This document shows, in pieces, positions 8,466 through 16,951 of a DNA stretch of 64,000 bases. The stretch covers positions 62,001 through 126,000 of the forward strand of contig CAKSDE010000002.1 in the NCBI GenBank assembly GCA_934444735.1, read 5' to 3'. The first letter of the stretch is position 1, and each line of letters opens with the position of its first letter. The notes under the pieces were generated by a model. That model made no database searches, had not been told where the DNA came from, and saw nothing but the letters and a program-made list of their open reading frames with translations. Position numbers and translations under genes: made by a program. The stretch comes from an uncultured Clostridia bacterium (lineage in GTDB: Bacteria; Bacillota; Clostridia; UBA1381).

Positions 8466-10523
8466 TTATCTTATTGTGCCGATATATTTGGTATCGATCG
8501 GCTTAAAGCCTATCTTGAATGCGGGTGAATCGGGCAGAAGAGTGAAGTCGTGATTATTCAAATCGGCAAAGAGCGGATCTGCGATAACCGTCCCGTCCTC
8601 AAGACCAAGCTCGGCTTGCGCATTTTTCAGGTTATATTCATGCTCACCTATTGCAATAACCGCCGGATCGGCATTTTTTCTGTCAAATATGAGATTGTCG
8701 TGGCATGAGATAAGATGAACCGCACCCGAATCTTCCGCTTCATACCCCACGCGGTACATCGGAGTGCCGTCCGAAACGATGATATTGCGCTCGAAAACCA
8801 TACCCAAATGCATCTCATTTTTTGAAAGCTTTATGGGCCATTCCTTTGACTGCACAAATATATTGTTTCTTGCTGTATTCATGCAGCCATAATGTTGATG
8901 ATAGCAATTGCAGGAAAGGTTATAGCAGATGTTGTTTTCTATGGTTATGTAGCTTGAGCCTTCGTCGGTATAGATACCCCAGCCGCCGTAGTGCTTGCTT
9001 AAAACATCGTGTATCATATTATTGCGCACAATTGTACCCTGCTGTCTGCCCAAAAGATATATGCCGCCCATGTCGGACAGGAATCCCTGACCGAGGTTAT
9101 ATATATGATTATATTCGATTATATTGTTGTTTGAAACGCTTTCGGCATATCCCCAAATCCAGCCTACAGAGATACCCGTATAGAAAAGATCGTATATTTC
9201 GTTATGCGATACCGTATTGCCGAATGAGTGACAGATAAGAATACCGCACGCGGAATAATATCTCCTGCCGATACTTTTTATGACATTGTTGGATATGGTG
9301 TTATATCCTGTAAGGCGCAGAGTGTCCTCTTTATCCATGCTTCCGCCGACGGAAATACCGCCTGCTCCGATATCGAAAATATCATTATCGGTTATGCGTA
9401 TAAAGGAGCAGCCGTCACAAAGGCGGATCGCATGAGTACCCAGACTGTGCAGTGAGCAATGCTCGATTATGCAGTGCTTTGCAAATTCCATCTCAATTGA
9501 GCCGTGGGCGTATGAAACAGACTGCGGATCGGACGCATATACGTTTTCCTCGGAGAAAGAGAGGTCGGTAAGTCCGTCGCCGCCTGTGGTTACGGTGCTT
9601 TTATAGTCGCCGGTTGTATATGCAAGCTCAAAGCCGCGGATTATCACGTTTTCCACCGGTTTTTCGGGTGTGCCGCGAAGTACGAAAAGATGCTTTGCGA
9701 CCGGTGCGTATGCCGAAATATTTTCGGGAGTCTGCTCAGGTGTTCTCGGTATATAATAGACCTTTGAGGTTTCGCGGTCGAGATACCATTCGTTTGGATT
9801 GGAGAAGGTTTCCGCAACATTTTCTATTTTGTAGTGCATCGCGCTTGCAGGGTAATCAAACGACACACTGAAACGTGACTTGTACGCGCATACGATTTTG
9901 CCTGTTTCAGTATCGTAGCTCTCAATCGGTGTATGCTCGTCAATCCAGTAATGATTGTAGCTTATAAAGCAATCGCCGAAGTTTTTGAAATCCTTGATTT
10001 TTTCAAGATCCTTTTTGTCTGCGATAAACCATTTGGAATGAGTGTGAAGCTTGGGATTGTTATCCTCAACCTCAACAGGCTCCAAAAGTCCGTCGTGCGG
10101 ATAATATGTAAAGTCGGCATGTTTGGAGTCTACATAGAAGTCGGTAAACCACAGCTTTCCCTCGGCAACCTCGGGGATGTACACGGAAAAGCACGGCGTG
10201 CCGTTGAAGGTATCATGCTTGAAATCTTTGATGCATAAGCCGCCCGAAATCAGTGTTTTTGTGTACGGCTCGATAGTTACATTGTAAACATCGTTCGGGA
10301 TAACGATCGGCTTTTCGACCGTGTACTCGGAATCAAGTACCTTTATGGTAACAGGCTGCTTTGCACCGAAAAAGCGCATCTGGCGCACCAGCTCGAGCGC
10401 GCGTTCTATGGTTTTTACCGGTCCGTCCTTTGCCGCCCCGGTTACGGGAGAAAAGCCTGTTTCTTTATCATTCCCGTTTTTTTGCGATACATATAATGAT
10501 GTAATATTATATGGTGTTTTCAT
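8466..10523 (-). CDS. Right-handed parallel beta-helix protein without signal peptide
   Basis: The 685-residue protein opens MKTPYNITSLYVSQKNGNDKETG, a 'YVS..G.D...G' start usual for bacterial beta-helix proteins, but with no signal peptide, so it should stay in the cytoplasm. From about residue 340 it carries consecutive beta-helix coils of the N-N-x-I-x-x-x type (for example NTISNNVIKSIG and NTVSHNEIYDLF), ending near residue 600 before a C-terminal cap with ADPLFAD. The fold is used by polysaccharide lyases and several glycoside hydrolases, but I could not place it in a defined CAZy family. It lies alone on the minus strand downstream of polC, separated by a repeat element. A cytosolic enzyme acting on imported oligosaccharides is possible but unproven. 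Confidence 0.72.
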   Translation of the reverse strand: MKTPYNITSLYVSQKNGNDKETGFSPVTGAAKDGPVKTIERALELVRQMRFFGAKQPVTIKVLDSEYTVEKPIVIPNDVYNVTIEPYTKTLISGGLCIKDFKHDTFNGTPCFSVYIPEVAEGKLWFTDFYVDSKHADFTYYPHDGLLEPVEVEDNNPKLHTHSKWFIADKKDLEKIKDFKNFGDCFISYNHYWIDEHTPIESYDTETGKIVCAYKSRFSVSFDYPASAMHYKIENVAETFSNPNEWYLDRETSKVYYIPRTPEQTPENISAYAPVAKHLFVLRGTPEKPVENVIIRGFELAYTTGDYKSTVTTGGDGLTDLSFSEENVYASDPQSVSYAHGSIEMEFAKHCIIEHCSLHSLGTHAIRLCDGCSFIRITDNDIFDIGAGGISVGGSMDKEDTLRLTGYNTISNNVIKSIGRRYYSACGILICHSFGNTVSHNEIYDLFYTGISVGWIWGYAESVSNNNIIEYNHIYNLGQGFLSDMGGIYLLGRQQGTIVRNNMIHDVLSKHYGGWGIYTDEGSSYITIENNICYNLSCNCYHQHYGCMNTARNNIFVQSKEWPIKLSKNEMHLGMVFERNIIVSDGTPMYRVGYEAEDSGAVHLISCHDNLIFDRKNADPAVIAIGEHEYNLKNAQAELGLEDGTVIADPLFADLNNHDFTLLPDSPAFKIGFKPIDTKYIGTIR

Positions 10524-10552
10524 TTTTTTTAAATCCTTTCTGTTTTTTTAGT

Positions 10553-10767
10553 TAGGTAATTGTAAAACTAACGTTTTCCAATTAAAATTCTTAGGTAGAA
10601 ATAAAAAGTTCCGGCTGATTTTAATTTTACGACAGGTTGAAACTTTTTATTTCAGCCAAAAATGACGCACATGTCGTCATTTTTGATTATAAATCAGGGG
10701 TTGGCACCCCCGATACCTCCCATAAGAATTGTAAGTAATTGTAAAATTAACATTTTACAATTACCTA
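10553..10767. repeat. MITE-like palindromic element
   Basis: A 215-bp segment is bounded by 15-bp perfect terminal inverted repeats, TAGGTAATTGTAAAA at 10553-10567 and its complement at 10753-10767. Each end also forms its own hairpin around TAAC. Inside are three more hairpins: GAAATAAAAAGTT with its complement (10598-10610/10641-10653), AAAAATGACG with its complement (10658-10667/10675-10684) and a GGGGT/ACCCC stem (10697-10710). There is no coding capacity. It fills most of the 311-bp gap between the beta-helix gene and polC. A transposon-derived MITE is the simplest reading, and a structured RNA is an alternative. Confidence 0.6.
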
Positions 10768-10834
10768 GTTTTTTTAGTGCAATTTTAGCATTTTCAGGAA
10801 AGCTTGTCAATGTATTTTTAAGTTATTTTCTGTA

Positions 10835-13800
10835 TTATTTTACGGTATCAAAAAGCGAAACCTGATCCGCCTCTGCCAAGTCGTCAAGACAGTGATTTTG
10901 CTGCAAAAGCTCGATAATAGACTTTGTTGCACCGGTGCGCTGACGTAAATCCTCGACTGTGCGGAATTTGCCGTTTGCGCGCGCGTCGGTTATACTCTTT
11001 GCCGCGTTTGCGCCAAGTCCCGGAAGAGCGTTTAAGGGAGGGAGTATTCCCTCGGGTACATCTAAAAAGTTTATCGCATCGGAGCGGTACAGATCCACCG
11101 GCAGAAAGTTTATTCCGCGCGCGTACATTTCTATGCAAATTTCAAGAATCGGTATGAGATTTTCCTCTTTCGGAGTGATCTGACCGTTTTTCTTTTTTGT
11201 CAAAAGATCTGCCATTGCCTGCTTTGCAGTATCGCGCCCCATTGCCATCAATGAAGAGTCAAAATCATCGGCACGCACCGAATAATATGCGATATAGAAG
11301 GCTTTTGGGTAGTGAACCTTATAGTATGCGACACGAAACGCCATGGTAACATATGCGACCGCGTGCGCTTTCGGGAACATATACTTGATTTTTTTACAGG
11401 AGTCTATGTACCAATCGGGGACATTCGCGGCACGCATTGCCTCCTCGTCCTCGGGTTTTAGTCCTTTACCTTTTCTGACGCTTTCCATTATCTTAAAGGA
11501 ATGTCCTGCCTCAACACCCATCGAGATGAGGTAGATCATAATATCGTCACGGGCGCATATCGAGTGCGAAAGGTCGGTTATGCCTTGCTGGATAAGAGTT
11601 TGCGCATTGTTGAGCCAAACGTCCGTACCGTGAGAAAGACCGGAAATTCTCACCAATTCCGAAAAGGTGGTTGGTTTTGTATCATCAAGCATCTGGCGCA
11701 CAAATTTTGTGCCGAACTCGGGGATTCCGTATGTGCCGAGATTTGTGCCGATATCGCTGTCGAGCTTTAGCGCTGTATTTGACGTAAAGATGCTCATCGT
11801 GTCCTTATCGCCCAAGGGGATTGTCTGCGGATCAAGACCTGTCAGATCCTGGAGCATTCTTATAACGGTCGGATCGTCGTGACCGAGTTCATCAAGCTTT
11901 AATAGGTTCTGGTCGATTGAGTGATAATCGAAATGTGTGGTTATAATGTCGGAATTTACGTCGTCCGCCGGGTGCTGAACCGGGCAGAATTCGTGGATAT
12001 TGTTTTTGTGCGGTACAACGATGATTCCGCCGGGGTGCTGACCGCTTGTGCGCTTTACTCCGACGCAGCCTGCCGCAAGACGTTTCATTTCGGCATTTCT
12101 TATCTTTACTTGTTTTTCTTCCGAGTATTTTTTTACATAACCGAATGCGGTTTTTTCTGCAACGGTACCGATTGTCCCCGCTCTGAAAACGAACCCCTCG
12201 CCGAAGAAGGTTTCGGTGTATTTGTGGATAACCGGCTGATATTCGCCGGAGAAGTTCAAGTCAATATCCGGCTCTTTGTCGCCCTTAAAACCCAAAAATG
12301 TTTCAAAAGGTATATCGTGACCGTCTTTTTTGTACGGTGTACCGCAGACGGGACAATCCTTATCGGGCAGGTCACAGCCCGACATACCGGTTTCGCTGCC
12401 GATAAATTCGACATTTTTGCAATTCGGGCATATGTAGTGCGCGGGGAGTGAATTAACCTCGGTAATGTCGGACAAAAATGCGACAAAGGACGAACCGACC
12501 GAACCTCTTGAGCCTACCAGATAACCGTCGCTCAGAGATTTTCTCACCAGCTCCTGTGCGATTTTGTACATAACCGAAAAGCCGTATGTGGTGATTGAGT
12601 GCAGCTCCTTGTCGAGCCGTTCCTTTACCAGTGTCGGTAGAGGATCGCCGTAAATTGACTGCGCTTTTTTCATCGAGTCGTTTATAATACCCTCCTGCGC
12701 ACCCTCAATTTCGGGCGGACATTTCTTTTTCGGAATCGGGCGCACCGCGTCTATCATATCGGCAATTTTGTTGGTGTTTTCAACAACAACCTCATATGCT
12801 TTTTCCTCGCCTAAATACTCAAATTCCTTAAGCATTTCCTCGGTTGTGCGAAGATAGAGAGGCGCTTGCTGATCGGCGTCCTTAAACCCTTGATAATGCA
12901 TAAGTATTTTTCTGAAATTTGCACCCTCGGGATCTAAAAAGTGTACGTCACAGGTTGCGGCAACGGGCTTGTTCATCTTTTCGCCCAGAGCAACAACGCG
13001 GCGGTTAAGATCCCTAAGATCCTCGTCGGTATTGATATCGGGGTGCTTTTCGCTGGTTTTCATATATGCGTTGTTGCCTATCGGCTGGATTTCCAGATAA
13101 TCGTAAAATGATGCGATTTCCTCGATTTTTTCCTCCGACTCTCCCGCAACCATAGCGCGTATCAGTTCTCCCGCCTCGCAGGCAGAGCCGATCAGAAGTC
13201 CCTCTCTTTTCTTAATTAATAGGCTTTTGGGTATCTGCGGACGTCTGAAATAGTATTTTAAGTGCGAGTCGGTGACCATCTCGTAGATATGGCGTATTCC
13301 GATCTCGTTTTTCGCAAGAAGAATAATGTGGTATCTCGGGTTCTTTTTTGCGGCTTGTGCCAAATCAAAATGCTCATTTAGTCCGTCAAGCTCGGATATA
13401 CCCTTTTCCTCCAGCTCGTTTAGCATTTTTACGAATATATCGGCGGTCGCTTTAGCATCGTCCACAGCGCGGTGATGGTTTTCCAAAAGTACATTCAGAT
13501 GCTTTGATAAAAAGTCAAGTGTGTGCTTCGGAAGATCGGGATAAAGACACCGCGCAAGCAAAAGAGTATCGAGCCATGTGAGATTAAATTCGATATTGTT
13601 TCTTTTGCAGGCGGTTTTTATAAAGCCTACGTCAAATTTTGCGTTGTGGGCGACAAGTACCGAGCCTTCGCAGAATTGCAGAAAATCCCCTAAAATTTCG
13701 CCGATTTTCGGTGCATCGGCGACCATGCTGTCGGTGATACCGGTAAGGTCGGTAATCTCGGGTGGGATTTTCTCGCCCGGATTTACAAAGGTTGACCAGG

Positions 13801-14857
13801 TATCGACAATCTTGCCGTCTGAAACCTTAACGGCACCGATTTCGGTGATGTTGTTTTTTTCGGACGAAAGACCTGTGGTTTCTATATCGAATACGACAAA
13901 GCTGTCCGATATTTTCTGACCGTTCGGATCATATACGATTTTTGCGTCGTCATTTATAAGGTAGCCCTCAACTCCGTAGAGAACCTTGATTTTTTCGTTG
14001 TTGTCCGACGCTTTCATTGCATCGGGATAGGATTGTACAACACCGTGGTCGGTAAGAGCAATCGCGGTATGCCCCCAGGAAATGGCGCGGTTTATAAGAT
14101 CCTTTGCGGAGGATACTCCGTCCATCGCCGACATCTGAGTGTGAAGATGCAGCTCTACGCGCTTTTTGGGGGCGTTGTCCATGCGTTTTTTGGGGCCTTT
14201 GGTTGTGCCGATTGAGTTTGCCGAAACAATGACTTCTTTTGCGTAGTCGTTATATTGAGCCTTGCCTTTTACGACAACCCACAAGCCCTTTTTTAAGCGA
14301 TCCTTTAAAAGCGCGCAGGCAGCATCGTGCTTGCCGTCCTTTTTTATAAATACCTGCGCCGAGATTGAGTCGTTATAGTCGGTCAGATCGAACATGAAAA
14401 GAGAAAATTGAGCCTGTGTTTTTTTGCTTGTGATTTCCTTATATTCAACATTGAAAATCTCACCGCGAAAGCATACCCATGTGCTGCTGTCGTTTATTGC
14501 GGATATAGGAATAAGCTCATCGTGAATGGTTCTTCCCAAAAGCATTTCTTCAGGGTGAGCCTTGCCGAGACTGACGGGCTTTTGCGGAGTATCTGCGCCG
14601 GCTTGATTCTCCGGCGGTGTGATATAGAAGGTGTCACGCTCCTCCTCTTTTTCTTCGTTGGGGTATCTAATGTTCATGCCCGTTAAGTGGTACTCCTTTA
14701 TAACCTTATCCTCAAAATCATCTAAGATGTTATCCTCGATTGTATCGCTTAAAAGAAGCTCTATTCTTCTGTGATTTCTGGAGATTTTTATTTTTTCAAT
14801 CTCTATTTTTTTATTACCGTCATATTGCGGAAAAACAGTGTTTATATCGGGTTTCAT
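10835..14857 (-). CDS. polC: DNA polymerase III PolC-type alpha subunit
   Basis: The 1340-residue protein is the replicative polymerase of Gram-positive bacteria, with built-in proofreading. Domains in order: an N-terminal region and OB fold (to about 220); a split PHP domain starting with HLHTQMSAMDG (about 232); an inserted DEDD 3'-5' exonuclease beginning VVFDIETTG (about 318) and ending with the HRAVDDA motif; the polymerase core with catalytic PDIDLNF (about 862); and a C-terminal helix-hairpin-helix region with LPGLGANAAKSI. A cysteine cluster (CPNCKN, CPVCGTPY) provides the zinc-binding site known in PolC. It is somewhat shorter than the Bacillus enzyme, about 1440 residues. The start follows an AGGAAAAA site, and a strong promoter lies 100 bp upstream. 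Confidence 0.96.
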   Translation of the reverse strand: MKPDINTVFPQYDGNKKIEIEKIKISRNHRRIELLLSDTIEDNILDDFEDKVIKEYHLTGMNIRYPNEEKEEERDTFYITPPENQAGADTPQKPVSLGKAHPEEMLLGRTIHDELIPISAINDSSTWVCFRGEIFNVEYKEITSKKTQAQFSLFMFDLTDYNDSISAQVFIKKDGKHDAACALLKDRLKKGLWVVVKGKAQYNDYAKEVIVSANSIGTTKGPKKRMDNAPKKRVELHLHTQMSAMDGVSSAKDLINRAISWGHTAIALTDHGVVQSYPDAMKASDNNEKIKVLYGVEGYLINDDAKIVYDPNGQKISDSFVVFDIETTGLSSEKNNITEIGAVKVSDGKIVDTWSTFVNPGEKIPPEITDLTGITDSMVADAPKIGEILGDFLQFCEGSVLVAHNAKFDVGFIKTACKRNNIEFNLTWLDTLLLARCLYPDLPKHTLDFLSKHLNVLLENHHRAVDDAKATADIFVKMLNELEEKGISELDGLNEHFDLAQAAKKNPRYHIILLAKNEIGIRHIYEMVTDSHLKYYFRRPQIPKSLLIKKREGLLIGSACEAGELIRAMVAGESEEKIEEIASFYDYLEIQPIGNNAYMKTSEKHPDINTDEDLRDLNRRVVALGEKMNKPVAATCDVHFLDPEGANFRKILMHYQGFKDADQQAPLYLRTTEEMLKEFEYLGEEKAYEVVVENTNKIADMIDAVRPIPKKKCPPEIEGAQEGIINDSMKKAQSIYGDPLPTLVKERLDKELHSITTYGFSVMYKIAQELVRKSLSDGYLVGSRGSVGSSFVAFLSDITEVNSLPAHYICPNCKNVEFIGSETGMSGCDLPDKDCPVCGTPYKKDGHDIPFETFLGFKGDKEPDIDLNFSGEYQPVIHKYTETFFGEGFVFRAGTIGTVAEKTAFGYVKKYSEEKQVKIRNAEMKRLAAGCVGVKRTSGQHPGGIIVVPHKNNIHEFCPVQHPADDVNSDIITTHFDYHSIDQNLLKLDELGHDDPTVIRMLQDLTGLDPQTIPLGDKDTMSIFTSNTALKLDSDIGTNLGTYGIPEFGTKFVRQMLDDTKPTTFSELVRISGLSHGTDVWLNNAQTLIQQGITDLSHSICARDDIMIYLISMGVEAGHSFKIMESVRKGKGLKPEDEEAMRAANVPDWYIDSCKKIKYMFPKAHAVAYVTMAFRVAYYKVHYPKAFYIAYYSVRADDFDSSLMAMGRDTAKQAMADLLTKKKNGQITPKEENLIPILEICIEMYARGINFLPVDLYRSDAINFLDVPEGILPPLNALPGLGANAAKSITDARANGKFRTVEDLRQRTGATKSIIELLQQNHCLDDLAEADQVSLFDTVK

Positions 14858-14892
14858 TTTTTCCTCCGTCTTGCTTGCCGCCCATAGCGCTT

Positions 14893-14922
14893 TAATCGGA
14901 AAATATTGGTTTTACAATTATC
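14893..14922 (+). repeat. Degenerate copy of the 28-nt palindromic repeat
   Basis: The sequence reads AATCGGAAAATATTGG followed by TTTTACAATTATC. It matches the end hairpin of the 10553-10767 element (read in reverse) and the copy at 53794-53823, with a few changes. It lies between the polC start codon and the polC promoter, so it would be in the polC leader RNA. Confidence 0.5.
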
Positions 14923-14954
14923 TGCGGACAGCATAAATATATATCATAACATTT

Positions 14955-14983
14955 ATTATAACACGTTTGAAATTTAAGGTCAA
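14955..14983 (-). promoter_or_regulatory. SigA-type promoter of polC
   Basis: On the minus strand TTGACC (14983-14978) and TATAAT (14960-14955) are separated by 17 bp, close to consensus. Transcription would start near 14948 and give a leader of about 90 nt before the polC start at 14857. Confidence 0.82.
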
Positions 14984-15117
14984 GTGAGAAAAGTTAAGAC
15001 TTTAAAATATATATCTTTAAAAAGTGCTGTCAAACTTAACAAATGCGGATTGTAATTTGTTATTTATAGACAAAAACGGCGGTAAAGAATGTGTACCAAA
15101 AAGTAGAATTGGTGCAG

Positions 15118-15146
15118 TTTAAAAAAATGGGCGGATATGGTATAAT
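15118..15146 (+). promoter_or_regulatory. Extended -10 promoter of the surface-protein operon
   Basis: TATAAT at 15141-15146 is preceded by TGG, giving an extended -10 element. The -35 box at 17 bp spacing is a weak TTTAAA (15118-15123). It lies 39 bp before the first gene of a seven-gene operon. The rest of the 14858-15184 gap holds only the divergent polC promoter, one repeat copy and AT-rich sequence. Confidence 0.65.
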
Positions 15147-15184
15147 CTTTTTGTAAAGTAAATTAAGATTGGTGGGAATTTGAG

Positions 15185-16933
15185 ATGAATCTGAAAAAAA
15201 CAGTGATATTTTTGGCACTTGCCTCACTTATAACACCGAGTGCGCAGGCAATTGAAAGCGTAAGTGAAAAAGCTATCGAGGGACAAAATGCCAAAAATGT
15301 GTCGTTTGAAGGCACGCTTTTGCCGAGTACGGTGAAGAATCCGATGAAGAATCAGGTAAGCCTTGAGGTGCTTTATCCGGGTATGAGCGGAGATTCGTTT
15401 GCCGGTAATGCGAAAAGCGATGTTATAAAGTATATGGCTCAGACCGCAGCAGATGATGACGGAAAATACAGGTTTGATTTTGTGATGGACGGAAAAAGCG
15501 GCAAGTATCCGGTCCGCATTAAGTATATGGGCAGTGAGATTGAAACGTTTAATTACGACTATGTATCGCCCGAGGAATTTGATGAGCTTTTTTCCGGGTT
15601 AAACGAGGCTCTGAAAAATAAAGACGCCGCGGCTTTGAAAAAAACGATAGATGAGTTTTGCGAAAAGGGAATTATTACAATAGATAAATATGAAGAGATG
15701 AAGCAAAACGGCGAGGATACGGATGCGGTATTTGAATATATGGCAAATCTGGAAAAAATAGAAAACGTAGCCGATCTTAATCAAAGATTTGCCGAGGGTG
15801 CCGTAATAAAACGCATAGAGGGACTGGATAACCCCGACGATATATTTAATGATGAGGAAATACGCACGGCGTTATCGATAAAAAAAGAGATTGCCGATAT
15901 GTATAAAAAGCTTAACGATGAAAAGAAAAAGGCGGTTTACATTAAGGCAAAAGAAAAATACTCCGATGCACAGCAGCTCTCGGAGACTCTTGAAAAAACG
16001 GTTATAACCAAGACCTTCGAGGATATTTTGTGGCAGGAGGTTTACGGTGCGATTTATGACAACAACACGCTTTTTAATGTGGATTTTACCGATTATGAAA
16101 AATTAAGCACCAAAAAGGCGGAATATGCACTGCAATATTTTGCGGATAACAGCAAAAGAGCGGTTGATGTGAAAAGTGTAAAAGAGCTTTTTGACGAGGC
16201 GGTTAAAAAAGGCGAAGCGTATGAGCCGGGCGGCAGTACCGGGGGAAATACAGGCTCGGGAGGAACAAGCTCGGGCGGCTCAAGCAGCTCCGGCGGATCA
16301 AAGGGCGGCACAAGCGGCGGAACAAATAAATCAATCACTCCGGCAAATCCGGAGGTTACGAAAGAAATTGACAATACCGTTTTTAAGGCGCCGGAATTTG
16401 ACGATTTAGACAGTGTCGAATGGGCAAAAGACGCGATTAAAATGCTTGCGGAGCGCAAGATTGTAAACGGAAAAGCAGAAGGAAAGTTTTTCCCGAACGA
16501 TAACGTAAAAAGAGAAGAATTTGTGAAAATGATTGTTGATATGTTCGAGCTTTACGGTGATTTCTCGACAACGCAGTTTGTGGACGTTGACGATAAGGCA
16601 TGGTACAGCGATTATGTACTCGCGGCGAGCGAAAACGGTATCATAAAGGGAATATCCGCGTATGAGTTCGGAATCGGCAAAAATATTAAGCGCAAGGATA
16701 TGGCGGTTGTAATATATAGAGCGTTGGTATCAAAAGGAGTGGAATTTAAAGATAATTCTGCCGGTTTTTCGGATGTTTCTGACGATTACGCAAAAGAGGC
16801 AATAGAAAAGCTTACGTCTGTCGGTATAATGAGGGGGATTTCGGAAACCGCATTTGCCCCGGAACGTTCGGCAACACGAGCCGAGGCAGCGATGCTGATG
16901 TACAATGTATTGACTTATACGGACAACAAATAA
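15185..16933 (+). CDS. SLH-domain surface protein
   Basis: The product has 582 residues. A signal peptide (MNLKKTVIFLALASLITPSAQA) is followed by a beta-sandwich-like module (about 30-125), a helical charged region (125-345), a linker of Gly, Ser and Thr (about 352-382), and three SLH repeats at about 405-452, 467-517 and 526-575. These have the usual F-x-D-V ... W-A ... G-I ... F-x-P ... R-x-E order. SLH repeats bind pyruvylated secondary cell-wall polymers, so the protein should be anchored on the outside. No catalytic domain is visible. It may be the scaffold or wall anchor of the operon, with the helical region as a spacer. The start follows a modest GTGGGAA site. Confidence 0.85.
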   Translation: MNLKKTVIFLALASLITPSAQAIESVSEKAIEGQNAKNVSFEGTLLPSTVKNPMKNQVSLEVLYPGMSGDSFAGNAKSDVIKYMAQTAADDDGKYRFDFVMDGKSGKYPVRIKYMGSEIETFNYDYVSPEEFDELFSGLNEALKNKDAAALKKTIDEFCEKGIITIDKYEEMKQNGEDTDAVFEYMANLEKIENVADLNQRFAEGAVIKRIEGLDNPDDIFNDEEIRTALSIKKEIADMYKKLNDEKKKAVYIKAKEKYSDAQQLSETLEKTVITKTFEDILWQEVYGAIYDNNTLFNVDFTDYEKLSTKKAEYALQYFADNSKRAVDVKSVKELFDEAVKKGEAYEPGGSTGGNTGSGGTSSGGSSSSGGSKGGTSGGTNKSITPANPEVTKEIDNTVFKAPEFDDLDSVEWAKDAIKMLAERKIVNGKAEGKFFPNDNVKREEFVKMIVDMFELYGDFSTTQFVDVDDKAWYSDYVLAASENGIIKGISAYEFGIGKNIKRKDMAVVIYRALVSKGVEFKDNSAGFSDVSDDYAKEAIEKLTSVGIMRGISETAFAPERSATRAEAAMLMYNVLTYTDNK

Positions 16934-16951
16934 ATGAAAGGAAATAGAAAT

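Noticed and set aside
10658..10684. Dedicated polC terminator formed by AAAAATGACG and its complement
   Set aside because: The stem is AT-rich and the T-run is part of the stem, so a terminator role is weak. It is described as part of the palindromic element instead.
11921..12451. 176-residue plus-strand frame within polC
   Set aside because: It runs antisense to the catalytic core of polC, which is strongly conserved. No promoter or ribosome site is present.
16240..16330. Possible CRISPR-like or minisatellite array at GGCGG-rich units
   Set aside because: The units encode the Gly/Ser/Thr linker of the SLH protein. They vary in length and have no spacers.
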